Positions 1 through 9,551 of a stretch of DNA of 64,000 bases are shown in pieces. The notes beneath the pieces are model-generated. The model was given only the letters and a program-made list of their open reading frames with translations, was not told where the DNA came from and did not search any database. Every line of letters begins with the position of its first letter. Position 1 is the stretch's first letter. The stretch comes from an uncultured Pirellula sp. (GTDB taxonomy: Bacteria; Planctomycetota; Planctomycetia; Pirellulales; Pirellulaceae): contig CAITIE010000019.1 in NCBI GenBank assembly GCA_903892355.1, positions 25,686 through 89,685 on the forward strand, given 5' to 3'. The position numbers and the translations under genes are program-made.

Positions 1-1569
1 ATCACTAAGCCCGAGTGTTGCGTGTCGCGATTTAAGCGATGGATGGGAACTCAAGAGTCGGTGCAGTTGGGCAAGCAGTCATTCACTGCACCGGAGCTCT
101 CCAGCTTTGTGCTGCGTTCGCTCAAGTCAGATGCCGAGAAGTACTTGGGGCATCCTGTCTCGAAAGCGGTTATCACCGTACCCGCTTACTTCAATGATCT
201 CCAGCGTCGAGCAACGCGTTTTGCGGGAGAGTTAGCGGGTCTGGAGGTCGCACGAGTGATCAATGAACCCACCGCGGCAGCATTGACCTACGGTTTCTAT
301 GATCGCGATCTTCGCAAGAAACTTATGGTGATCGATTTGGGTGGGGGGACGTTTGACGTGACCATCATGGAGGTCTTCGAACGGATGCTTGAAATCATTT
401 CATCATCTGGTGAAAGCATGCTCGGTGGAGAGGATTTTACCGATCGCATGGCAGCCAATGTGCTAATGAAGTACGGCCTGCAGTCAGAGGTTGTGGAGCA
501 TAAACATCCACTGCAATTCGCGCGATTAAAACAGAAATGTGAATCCGCCAAGCTCCAGCTGCTCGCCTCTGAGACCGTATCGATCGGATTGCCCGACGAA
601 AACGGGAATATGGATCCAACAAAGCCTTCGGTTTCCGTACATCGAGAGGAATTTGCGAAGTGGATGGAGCCATTGCTTGGCCGTCTCATGCGTCCCATCG
701 AAAGGGCTCTTCGGGATGCGAATCTGGAGGTGAGCCAACTCGATGAGGTTCTGCTGGTAGGAGGTGCTACTCGAATGGATTGCCTCCGACACTTCCTCAC
801 GGATCAATTGCAGCGAACGCCTTTATGTGAATACAACCCCGACGAAGTGGTTGCTATGGGAGCGGCCATTCAAGCGGCGCTGATTGAGGAGAACGCCGCC
901 GTGGAAGATATGGTCATGACAGACGTTTGTCCGCACACGCTAGGGATTGAGATCAGCAAATACCTCGGCGGTCAGTTCCTCCCAGGTTACTTCGAACCCG
1001 TCATACATCGCAACACGACTATCCCTGTGTCCAAGGAGAAAACATTTGAAACGGTTGCAGCCAATCAAACCGAAGTTCTCGTTCGTGTCTTCCAAGGGGA
1101 GGGGCGGCGTTCAGCAGACAATCTGCTGCTCGGTGAGTTAAAGGTTGACGGTATTCCGCTCGGTCCTGCTGGGACCTCCTTTGATGTGCGGTTTTCTTAC
1201 GATCCCAGCGGTATCCTCGAAGTGGAGGTAGTCATTGGAAAAACAGGTAAATCGCGCCGAGCGGTCATCGCACATCCTGAAACGAAGATGGATACAGCTC
1301 AGATCGATTTGATTGTTCGGAAACTGCAGCAGATCAAGTTCTATCCGCGTGACTTGGTCGAGAATCAGTTTTTGTTGAGTTACTCCGAACAGCTTTTGGG
1401 AGATTTGCCTGGAGGATTAAGAGAGGAGCTCAATGGTTTGATGGATGTCTTCGAGGATTCTATGCGGAGAGGGGATCCGGATTACTTTGAGCAAGCGAAA
1501 CAGCAATTGCTGTTTTGGCTCAGCAGTCGTGGCTTTCCGTTCGATGGAGGACCCAGTGCTGGAACCTAG
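1..1569 (+). CDS. Hsp70 family protein (DnaK/HscC-like), 5' end outside window
   Basis: Frame is open from position 1; Hsp70 motifs [60 protein letters not shown]. Confidence 0.93.
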   Translation: MTKPECCVSRFKRWMGTQESVQLGKQSFTAPELSSFVLRSLKSDAEKYLGHPVSKAVITVPAYFNDLQRRATRFAGELAGLEVARVINEPTAAALTYGFYDRDLRKKLMVIDLGGGTFDVTIMEVFERMLEIISSSGESMLGGEDFTDRMAANVLMKYGLQSEVVEHKHPLQFARLKQKCESAKLQLLASETVSIGLPDENGNMDPTKPSVSVHREEFAKWMEPLLGRLMRPIERALRDANLEVSQLDEVLLVGGATRMDCLRHFLTDQLQRTPLCEYNPDEVVAMGAAIQAALIEENAAVEDMVMTDVCPHTLGIEISKYLGGQFLPGYFEPVIHRNTTIPVSKEKTFETVAANQTEVLVRVFQGEGRRSADNLLLGELKVDGIPLGPAGTSFDVRFSYDPSGILEVEVVIGKTGKSRRAVIAHPETKMDTAQIDLIVRKLQQIKFYPRDLVENQFLLSYSEQLLGDLPGGLREELNGLMDVFEDSMRRGDPDYFEQAKQQLLFWLSSRGFPFDGGPSAGT

Positions 1570-2155
1570 GCAATTGACTGACTCGCAGAAGCAATTCGTT
1601 CGTAGCATGCTTACTTTAGACTCAGGATCCTGGGCCACGGTTGGAGTTTCGTGTCTCGAATCCTTTCGCAGTGGTTCTAACGTCGCGGTATCCAAGGACT
1701 CACCCAGGATTTCGATACAACCCGGGGCGTCTGATCGAGATTCCGATTCTGTACCCCAGTCTGAAGAGCTGGTGCGGCTGATCGAATCGTGCAAAACTCA
1801 TTTCTGGAGCGACGACGCTGAGCCATGGTTTCAGCGACTCTCGGAAGCCAATTTTAGAAATGCACCGGAACTGAAGGGAAGCGCGAAGCGATTGCAAACT
1901 TGGTTTTCGTCGCGCGCGAAGATTGTTGAGCTCGCGAATACCATGGGGCAACAATCGCTTGCATCGAAAATAAAGACAATGGCAACCATGTCGGCGTCGG
2001 AGCTAGCAGCGGTAAAAACGGAAATCGCGAAGCAGCGCCCCCGATGGTTCCTGGGAGGCTACCGAAAGCAAGCTATTCGCATAAAGTCGCTGCAACCTGA
2101 GGTGTACGCCTTGGACCCAGCTTGGTTTGATGATCTGATCGCCAATCGTCCCTGA
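1544..2155 (+). CDS. Hypothetical protein in Hsp70 operon
   Basis: ORF overlaps the end of the Hsp70 gene by 26 nt (start [10 protein letters not shown]...) and is followed by the J-like gene; no family recognised. Confidence 0.6.
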   Translation: MEDPVLEPRQLTDSQKQFVRSMLTLDSGSWATVGVSCLESFRSGSNVAVSKDSPRISIQPGASDRDSDSVPQSEELVRLIESCKTHFWSDDAEPWFQRLSEANFRNAPELKGSAKRLQTWFSSRAKIVELANTMGQQSLASKIKTMATMSASELAAVKTEIAKQRPRWFLGGYRKQAIRIKSLQPEVYALDPAWFDDLIANRP

Positions 2156-2180
2156 GATCCAATGCCGCGAAGTCTATGTA

Positions 2181-3881
2181 ATGACTGAATCTTCAGAATC
2201 CCCCCATCAGGAACCGCCGTGGCATTTTCTTCCTCGCTTTCCCCGAAAATTCTTCGGCTTGGAACCTGAAGCCACTCGAGAGCACTTGAAACACGCGTAT
2301 AGCGTTTTGATTCGCAAGTACAAACCGGAGAGGTTTCCTGAGGAGTTCAAGCGGATTCGTGCGGCGTTCGAGCAAGTCGATCGTGAAATGCGGGAGGGGA
2401 AGTTCGTAGATTCTGAAGCTGGTACCGAACCGTTCAACGATGATGATCTATGGTTCACCTACCCTGTCTACTCAGAGAATGTAAACGGAGATTCCGTAGG
2501 GAGGCCAGGTAGCTTCGAAAATCAGCAAGCGTCGGCCTTGCAGCGAATCGAAGTGAATGATCCGGAGGCGTGGTATGCGGAAGTCTCGAGGAAAGCGATT
2601 AAACTGCCTTATGACTACTACACGTTAGCGGTATTGTCCCAGGTCGTTGCGTCACCCGCCAAGGGCTTTGTCGATTGGATCGCGGAGGGGGCATTGTGCT
2701 ACCCCCAAAACCAACCGATTGGTGAATTGCTGGAGGCGTTTTTCGAGCGTGTCGAGGTGAGCGCCGACGAAGCTGCTGGAATGCTGCTTCGCTTGGCCGT
2801 AACGATTCCTTCGAGTTCGTATTACCTTTTGACGGAACCACTTTGGCAACGCTATGCATTGTTGGAATCTTGGGATAAGTTTCAATCGGTTCTCGCATCG
2901 GTCGAACGCTGTCTAGATGGGAAAGAGAAGCGGCATCGGACGGCGTTCATGATTTGTCTCATGCGGCGAGTCATGTGGCGTGCGCCGTTGGAGTGGTTGC
3001 AAGAGCAAAGGGAATGGATCGAAGAAGGGCGAGATCCGATACCGAGTCATTTAGAGATCGATCATGAGATCAATTGCAAGATCATCGCGTTGCGCGATCG
3101 ATTCGTTGAACGGTTGCAGAATGGTCCTTATGGACGGCATATTCTCGAATGTATCCGGGGTTTTTGTGAGGAAAGCGAATGGGAGGCGGCTACCAAGATT
3201 TGTGATTGCCAGTTTGAAATCGCTACTCATCCACAAGAATTCCTTCGAGAGTTTGAGTTCCGTCTCGAGGAGGATACTCAATGGAGTCATGGCTGGCAGT
3301 TGATTTGTTGGTTGGTGCAGGGCAAGCTCTCTGCTCAGGGTAGGGTAGCTAATAGTCGATTTGAACTGGAGTCTGTCGCGGAGATGATGCAGAGTATAAA
3401 TAAGAGGTTTCCAAGAGTTGTCGAATTGAACATTGCTCTGCGAAATATCGCCGCTCTTTCATTGTTTCTGATGGGTTCTGTATTTATTCTGATCGTTGGC
3501 ATCGCCATATCGACGATGTTGTCGACCCAAATCTTCGGCCTTGCGAGCGCAGCGTTTTATTTGATTCCGGTCGGTGTGATGGTTTCAGGTGTGGTTGTTA
3601 TCCTGTGGTCGCTGTGGCCCTTGGGTGCCCGATGGAGTGCATGGGCGTTGGTGCCTTACATGAAGAGACGAACCAGTCAAGAATACCGGGCGAGTTGGCG
3701 GTTTCACGTCGCTAGATCTATGCAGGTTTTGGTACGCCCGTATTTTCAATATGTAGAAACAGTCCAACAGGTGACTCGCGATAAACGATTCGAGAGATCG
3801 CCGTCGTCTTGGTTGCCGATATTCATGGCGAATGATTTGGGGTTGATGCTGTACTGTGCTGCAGTACCCTTTGCGCGTTAA
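2181..3881 (+). CDS. J-domain-like protein with C-terminal transmembrane segments
   Basis: N-terminal FFGLEPEATREHLKHAYSVLIRKYKPERFPEEFKRIRAAFEQVDREM resembles a J-domain but has KPE in place of HPD; hydrophobic helices near residues 415-480. Confidence 0.7.
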   Translation: MTESSESPHQEPPWHFLPRFPRKFFGLEPEATREHLKHAYSVLIRKYKPERFPEEFKRIRAAFEQVDREMREGKFVDSEAGTEPFNDDDLWFTYPVYSENVNGDSVGRPGSFENQQASALQRIEVNDPEAWYAEVSRKAIKLPYDYYTLAVLSQVVASPAKGFVDWIAEGALCYPQNQPIGELLEAFFERVEVSADEAAGMLLRLAVTIPSSSYYLLTEPLWQRYALLESWDKFQSVLASVERCLDGKEKRHRTAFMICLMRRVMWRAPLEWLQEQREWIEEGRDPIPSHLEIDHEINCKIIALRDRFVERLQNGPYGRHILECIRGFCEESEWEAATKICDCQFEIATHPQEFLREFEFRLEEDTQWSHGWQLICWLVQGKLSAQGRVANSRFELESVAEMMQSINKRFPRVVELNIALRNIAALSLFLMGSVFILIVGIAISTMLSTQIFGLASAAFYLIPVGVMVSGVVVILWSLWPLGARWSAWALVPYMKRRTSQEYRASWRFHVARSMQVLVRPYFQYVETVQQVTRDKRFERSPSSWLPIFMANDLGLMLYCAAVPFAR

Positions 3882-4757
3882 TTGCGATGTGGAATCCCGG
3901 GCGGGCGTTGGGTTTTTGATGGGGGAGTATCAAGGTTGGATCGAAATACAGGATGGATAGACACGCATGCTCATTTAGCCGATGAGGCGTTCTCGGAAAG
4001 ACTCGAAGAGGTTCTTTCGCGAGCGATGGTGGCGAGAGTCACGCGGATACTATGTGTTGGGGTGGATGCGGGCGCATCCGCGTCTGCGGTCTCGTTGGCC
4101 AGTCGTATCGGTGGCGAGAAAATGCCAGCGGTTTGGGCATCGGTGGGTATCCATCCCAATTACGCACATCAAGAGCGACCGGGAGATTGGGAATCGATTG
4201 TTGCATTGACCACTAATTCCCATGTCGGCGGTTCCCGTGTGTGCGCACTGGGCGAGACGGGGCTTGATCGGTATTGGGACGATTGCCCATTTGAGGTTCA
4301 GAAAAAGAATTTCACTCGGCATTGGGAGTTAAGTCGTAGTACGGGCTTGCCGGTCATCATTCATTCTCGCGATTGCGATGCGGAAATGCTCGATGCGCTA
4401 CGCAATGAATACAAGCATGGTGAGCTTCGAGGAGTGATGCACTCGTTTTCGAGCACTCTCGAGGTCGCTCTCGAGTGTGTGGCGATGGGTTTGTACATCA
4501 GTTTTTCGGGGATGCTGACCTATAAGAAGAACGATGTACTTCGAGATGTAGCGGCAAAGATTCCAGAGGATAGGTTGTTGGTCGAGACCGATTGCCCGTA
4601 TCTGAGTCCGGAGCCCAAGCGGGCTACGCGGCCCAATGAACCGTCGCTGATGGTGCACACCGGAGAGGTGCTCGGAAAAGTTCGGGGTTGGACTATCGCC
4701 GAGACGGCCGAGAGAACAACGGCAAACGCGTTGCGTCTCTTCTCAAAGATGCGATAG
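3882..4757 (+). CDS. tatD: TatD family hydrolase
   Basis: WIDTHAHLADEAF, GETGLDRYWD, PVIIHSRDCDAEML, LLVETDCPYLSPEP; true start probably internal (about 3936). Confidence 0.9.
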   Translation: MRCGIPGGRWVFDGGVSRLDRNTGWIDTHAHLADEAFSERLEEVLSRAMVARVTRILCVGVDAGASASAVSLASRIGGEKMPAVWASVGIHPNYAHQERPGDWESIVALTTNSHVGGSRVCALGETGLDRYWDDCPFEVQKKNFTRHWELSRSTGLPVIIHSRDCDAEMLDALRNEYKHGELRGVMHSFSSTLEVALECVAMGLYISFSGMLTYKKNDVLRDVAAKIPEDRLLVETDCPYLSPEPKRATRPNEPSLMVHTGEVLGKVRGWTIAETAERTTANALRLFSKMR

Positions 4758-4852
4758 CCAAGAGTGCGGGGCGTTTCTCAATCGATCCGGTCGATTGCAT
4801 CGCTCGTGCCAATATCGCTCCCGCGTGTCTAAACCGCTTAACGATCGTATGA

Positions 4853-7366
4853 TTAACGCATTTTGGCTTTGTCGATCATCTCGGTTTCGAAGCCGTTGGG
4901 GGCGATCTCCCATGGCACCCAAGCCAGCGAGACGCCTTTGATTTTCGTGTCCGATTTACGGAGTGGGATTTCGACGGCTTCGAGTTCGAGGCTTTCGGCG
5001 GCGAACATGCGTGAAACGCGCTCTACATCTTCTTGGCACTCCCGTTCCATGTCGTCTTTCTGGCGGAGCAGATCTTCGAGCGATTCCTGCGCGCGATCGA
5101 TGTCCCCTTGTTTGTTCGACGCGCGCGAGAGATCACGCATGCCTGCGGTGGTGCTGCCGCGCCGTCCACCGCCGAGGAGGGAACCTAGGATCGATGTGCC
5201 GATATTGACCCATCCATCCATTTGCTTGGCTTTGGCCTCTTGGACGTACTTGTCCAGTTTTTGCTCCGCCGCGAGAACCTTGGCCTTGAGCGTTCGGAAC
5301 TTGTCGTCGTACTTGCTCCGAACCTTATCCATTTCCTTATCGCGAGCGTCGCGAGCGGCTTGGGAAAGCTCGATACGTGCTTCAAACTCTTGCAGACCAG
5401 GAGCGGTCGTTTGCTTAATCGCTTTGCAGGAGTAGACCATGCATTTTTCGTGGCGGAAAAGGTACTCCGCGAGTTCTTTTTCCCACGCCTTGTAATTCTT
5501 CGGAGAGAGGAGTTCCGCGGGCGGTTCTTCGAATTGGAAGAGTTGCGGAGGGGATTGGTCCGTTTGAAATTCGTCGGGATTGAGTTCGTCGGAAAAATCC
5601 CAAACTTGGTCGGGGACAGAGCCATCGATATGGCGAAGGAGAGTGATGTCCTTCCAATGATCGACGTTGCTTGCGGCGCGGACGAAGTGGACGCTAGCGG
5701 AAGCGAGGAGAGCCGGTTTGAGGAGACCGCGAGATTGCGGGCGTAGGGACGTGAGGGGAAGAAGGATCTTTTCTTCGATCCCCGCTGGGATGATTGGACG
5801 CGAGGATTTAGGGGTAGATGCCGGTTGGCTCGCCTTTGGTGTTGGCGCAGAGATCGAGTCGGTAGTGGGTGAGGGGTGTGTCGGCTCCGGCGTGTTCGAT
5901 TTGTTCTCTTTACCGCTTATTGCTTCGCGGTAGGGGGCCATCAAGGTGGAGATATCTTTGCGGGAGAGTGGTCCGCGGAGGTAGGAGAATGCCCAACGGG
6001 TGTGGAACAGGGTAGGTGCGTTTTCGTTGGCATTGTTTAGCACAAAGACCCGGGGCTGGATCGCGCTGAGGAGTTTGTCCATCGCCTTGCGATCGAGCGA
6101 TGCACCTTGTTGGGCAGCGGCACCTTCGAGTCCATCGAGGACGCGATCTTTGTCCCGTTGAGTTTGGAGTCGACCGAGGAACCAGGTCCCCATGTTGGAG
6201 AGGCCTTTGTAATCGAGATCGACCGGATTTTGGGTGGCCAGAACAATGCCGAGTCCGAAGGCTCGAGCTTGTTTCAGCAGCGTCATCATCGGTTTCTTGC
6301 TCGGTGGATTCGAAGTCGGAGGGAAATATCCGAAGACTTCGTCCATGTAGAACAAGGCTCGAAGGGCACCGGTACCCGACTGGGTCCTCATCCAGGAGAG
6401 AAGTTCATTGAGGAGGATGGTGACAAAGAACATCCGTTCGCTGTCGTTGAGGTGAGCGATCGAGATGATCGAGATCTTTGCTCGTCCTTTTTCGTCATAT
6501 AGCAATTGATTGATCTCGAGCGATTGGCCTTGCATCCATCCTGCGAAGGCGGGGGAAGCCATCAGGTTGTTCAGGGACATGGCGAGTTTGGCCCGTTCGC
6601 TGGCGGGGTAAAAAGATTCTATATCGATCACACCGATCTTCTTGATGGGAGGTGTTTGGATCGAGCGGATCATTTCCTCCATCGAGAGGTCGTTTCCTTT
6701 TTCCCACGCGTCCTTGAGTATGTTGGAGACGAGGATGTGTTCTCGGCTGGTAAGTGGGTCAGCGTTGATGCCTAGGAGGGAGAGCAGGCCTGACGAAGCG
6801 CTTGAGATTTGGTCGCGGAGCAGTTCGTCGTCTTCGCGGACCTCGTCGCTAGGAGCGTCGAAGCTTCTCAGGACGGTGAGTGGTACACCAACGTTGCTGC
6901 CTGGAGTGTAGATCACCTTTGGGATAGCTGCGAAATCCTTGAGTGACTCCGGGGCGACTTGCCAGTCGTTCAGTCCCTTGGTCCAGCTGGCAGCGCTCTT
7001 TTCCGCGATCTTTTTGCGCAGTTCGCTATCGGTCAGGGATGCGTCCTCTCCGGCGAGTTTCGCGCGACCTTCGGCGAGGTCGACCCATGGTTCAAAATCC
7101 GCGGGTTTAAGTTCCGGGAAGGCAAGGAGGAGATTGCCGAGATCTCCTTTGGGATCGATGCATAGGATCGGGATGTTGTCGATGGCGGCTTCTTCGAGCA
7201 AGCTGATGCAGAGGCCTGTCTTTCCGCTGCCGGTCATCCCAACACAGATCGCGTGGGTGGTCAAATGTTTTGACTGGTAGTGGACTTGGGTGGGCTGTAC
7301 TTTCGTTTCGACCTCGTATTCTTTGCCGAGGTAAAAGCTGCCGGGAATATTGTGGACAGGTTCCAT
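4853..7366 (-). CDS. HerA/DUF87-like ATP-binding protein
   Basis: Walker A GMTGSGKTGLC, IDPKGDLGN, FYMDEVFGYFPPTSNPPSKKPMMTLLKQARAFGLGIVLATQNPVDLDYK; coiled-coil C-terminal region. Confidence 0.85.
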   Translation of the reverse strand: MEPVHNIPGSFYLGKEYEVETKVQPTQVHYQSKHLTTHAICVGMTGSGKTGLCISLLEEAAIDNIPILCIDPKGDLGNLLLAFPELKPADFEPWVDLAEGRAKLAGEDASLTDSELRKKIAEKSAASWTKGLNDWQVAPESLKDFAAIPKVIYTPGSNVGVPLTVLRSFDAPSDEVREDDELLRDQISSASSGLLSLLGINADPLTSREHILVSNILKDAWEKGNDLSMEEMIRSIQTPPIKKIGVIDIESFYPASERAKLAMSLNNLMASPAFAGWMQGQSLEINQLLYDEKGRAKISIISIAHLNDSERMFFVTILLNELLSWMRTQSGTGALRALFYMDEVFGYFPPTSNPPSKKPMMTLLKQARAFGLGIVLATQNPVDLDYKGLSNMGTWFLGRLQTQRDKDRVLDGLEGAAAQQGASLDRKAMDKLLSAIQPRVFVLNNANENAPTLFHTRWAFSYLRGPLSRKDISTLMAPYREAISGKENKSNTPEPTHPSPTTDSISAPTPKASQPASTPKSSRPIIPAGIEEKILLPLTSLRPQSRGLLKPALLASASVHFVRAASNVDHWKDITLLRHIDGSVPDQVWDFSDELNPDEFQTDQSPPQLFQFEEPPAELLSPKNYKAWEKELAEYLFRHEKCMVYSCKAIKQTTAPGLQEFEARIELSQAARDARDKEMDKVRSKYDDKFRTLKAKVLAAEQKLDKYVQEAKAKQMDGWVNIGTSILGSLLGGGRRGSTTAGMRDLSRASNKQGDIDRAQESLEDLLRQKDDMERECQEDVERVSRMFAAESLELEAVEIPLRKSDTKIKGVSLAWVPWEIAPNGFETEMIDKAKMR

Positions 7367-7468
7367 GGTTGGTATCAGAGAAGTGTTAGGTGCAGGCCGA
7401 GTTCCAGGGCATCCAAAAGGAACATCGGAGGTGAGGGCTGAACCGTGTCCGGATGCCTGAGCACAAGT

Positions 7469-8107
7469 TTAGCGTCCGTTATTTTGAGCGTCGACCGTAT
7501 CGCGCCACCAATCGTACATATCGAACAGAGACTCCCTTAAATTGCTGCCATGGCGATCACGGGAAGTTTTCCACGCGTCGGATTGGAGCAGTTCATTGAA
7601 CTTAGCGGTGTTTTCTGCCTGCAGGAGCATCGACAGCACATGCTGTTCGATTTGAGTGTCGATGGATGTTTCCCAGAGTGTGTTGAAGGACGCGTGCTTC
7701 TGGTGGGTAGTGATCAGCAGTCTGCACGTTTGGGCGGATGCGAAGCGGGTTAGGGTACGCTGCATCCAAAAACGGAATTGTTCGAATCCATCGATGGCGA
7801 GCAGTCGGTTTTTGGGGAGTTGCCGAATCGCGAACCACCATCGAGGCAATTTTGAGGTGCTGGAATCGAGACGCAGGAGTGAGTTCGCGGGGAATGCGTT
7901 ACGGAGGTTTGGGTTGGATAGCAGATGCGCGATCAGCGTCGATTTCCCGGAGCCGTGTGGGCCGACGATGGCCCAGCGAAATGATTTCTGGGACATCAGT
8001 TGGTTGGACAGAGAATCCAACGAGTGCGGGGCGGGGAAGAAGAAAGGGATTTGCCCAGGCGCAAAATGGCGGGTGGCGAATGGGTTGGACGAGGGGGAGC
8101 GGGTCAT
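7469..8107 (-). CDS. Small P-loop ATPase
   Basis: Walker A GPHGSGKSTLI, LLAIDGFEQF; overlaps the upstream gene by 4 nt. Confidence 0.7.
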   Translation of the reverse strand: MTRSPSSNPFATRHFAPGQIPFFFPAPHSLDSLSNQLMSQKSFRWAIVGPHGSGKSTLIAHLLSNPNLRNAFPANSLLRLDSSTSKLPRWWFAIRQLPKNRLLAIDGFEQFRFWMQRTLTRFASAQTCRLLITTHQKHASFNTLWETSIDTQIEQHVLSMLLQAENTAKFNELLQSDAWKTSRDRHGSNLRESLFDMYDWWRDTVDAQNNGR

Positions 8108-8475
8108 ACCTCGCGGGTGATGGTGCCCAGATAGAAGGGTTGCTGGGCCATCAGTTCCGTACCGTCACTGAAGTAGAACCGCACGCGCACGCACCAAGAA
8201 ATCTTGAGCAGTTTGCCTTCGTAGGATAGGGGCGACATGGGGAGTGGGCAGGAGAGTTTTTGAGCGATGGACCAATCGATCGATGCGAGTGAGTTTCCGG
8301 TGAGGCGCTGGAAGAAATGGACGCCGAGATCTTCGGATCCTTTGCCTTCGGTGATCCAAACAACCGAGGACTCAACTGCGACGATGGATGCGTGATCTAC
8401 GTTGACCACTCGATATTCAAACTCGAGGGAGTCACCCGGCATGTAGGTTGGTTGCAAACCGAGCAAACGGATCAT
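8104..8475 (-). CDS. Arrestin-like beta-sandwich protein (putative)
   Basis: C-terminal part of the 8104..9045 ORF starting MIRLLGLQPTYMPGDSLEFEYRV; ATGA overlaps on both sides with neighbouring genes. Confidence 0.6.
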   Translation of the reverse strand: MIRLLGLQPTYMPGDSLEFEYRVVNVDHASIVAVESSVVWITEGKGSEDLGVHFFQRLTGNSLASIDWSIAQKLSCPLPMSPLSYEGKLLKISWCVRVRFYFSDGTELMAQQPFYLGTITREV

Positions 8476-9530
8476 GACACAGCTGTCGTTCGGCTGATTC
8501 GGCTTTGTGGATAAACCACTACGGGGAAACTTCGGGAGTACGATGGCCATCGGTTTGCCTCTCCATCGACAATGATTTTCCAATGGATAGCGTTGTGCAA
8601 GCTTTGGAATGAATGCATCGCATCCCGAGGGATTGAGAACTCGCATTCGATTCGAAGGGGGTATCCCCAATCGATGCGGTCGCGACCATGGGTGGCGATG
8701 ACCTGGGTGAAGACGGTTTGCCTTTCCGTCCTCACATCGGTGCCGAAATGATAAGTACTTTCTTCCTCGCAAACTAGTCGAACTGAGATTTTCTTGATGA
8801 CTAATCGTCCGTACTGGATGACTTCGAGTTTGCACGAGTCGCCGGGAACGAGGGGAAGTTCTTCGACTTCGACGATGGTTGAGCCGATTCCGAGGGTCCG
8901 AATAAAGGATCGGAAGAAGAGTTGTGCCGATCGGACAGCTACGTAAATACCGGGAATCAACAATAGCAGCAATTGGTAAGGGATTTTGCCGCGCAGCATG
9001 CTTTCGATAGCGAAGACCACAAAAACGGCGATCATGGCGTTCCATGCCATGGCGAACACCCCCATCGCGAGAAGGGCACCATTTTCAGGGATCTGGCTTG
9101 GGAGTCGGTAGGCTAGTTTTGCGCCTGGGCTGTCGGTGAAGAGGTGGAGGTCGGGTACCGTGGGTGGAAGGATGCTCTTGGCTTTCCGGATCATCGGTTC
9201 GGGGACGATGCTCCGTTGGGCGAGTACTTCACGGTGTTCGTCGCTGGTAACGACCTTGAGAACGCGGTACCAGAAGCCGACGGTGCCCATGACGACGAAC
9301 GAAAGGGAAACACCGAGAAAGAGCCAAAACCCGTAACCGATCCGGATCACTTGGGTGCTTGGGGACATGAGTTGCCAAGCGATCAAGGTGGTGGAGGAGA
9401 GAACTCCGAAGAGAAAAAAGGCCGCGAAGAATAGGGCTTCACCGAGCGAGCCGATGAACCACCAGCCGGTCATCCGCCCGCCCCGCTTCTTTCCCCACAG
9501 CCTTAGATTAGCTCGCCACTTCGTTTTCAT
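8472..9530 (-). CDS. Membrane protein with C-terminal arrestin-like domain (putative)
   Basis: Several hydrophobic helices, then a beta-rich region (VVEVEELPLVPGDSCKLEVIQYGRLVIKKISVRLVCEEES). Confidence 0.65.
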   Translation of the reverse strand: MKTKWRANLRLWGKKRGGRMTGWWFIGSLGEALFFAAFFLFGVLSSTTLIAWQLMSPSTQVIRIGYGFWLFLGVSLSFVVMGTVGFWYRVLKVVTSDEHREVLAQRSIVPEPMIRKAKSILPPTVPDLHLFTDSPGAKLAYRLPSQIPENGALLAMGVFAMAWNAMIAVFVVFAIESMLRGKIPYQLLLLLIPGIYVAVRSAQLFFRSFIRTLGIGSTIVEVEELPLVPGDSCKLEVIQYGRLVIKKISVRLVCEEESTYHFGTDVRTERQTVFTQVIATHGRDRIDWGYPLRIECEFSIPRDAMHSFQSLHNAIHWKIIVDGEANRWPSYSRSFPVVVYPQSRISRTTAVS

Positions 9531-9551
9531 TGGCAGCAGTGTAACCGCGGC

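Noticed and set aside
8476-9045. N-terminal extension of the 8104..9045 minus ORF
   Set aside because: Overlaps the better-supported 8472..9530 membrane protein; the extension is Arg/His/Ser-rich out-of-frame sequence.
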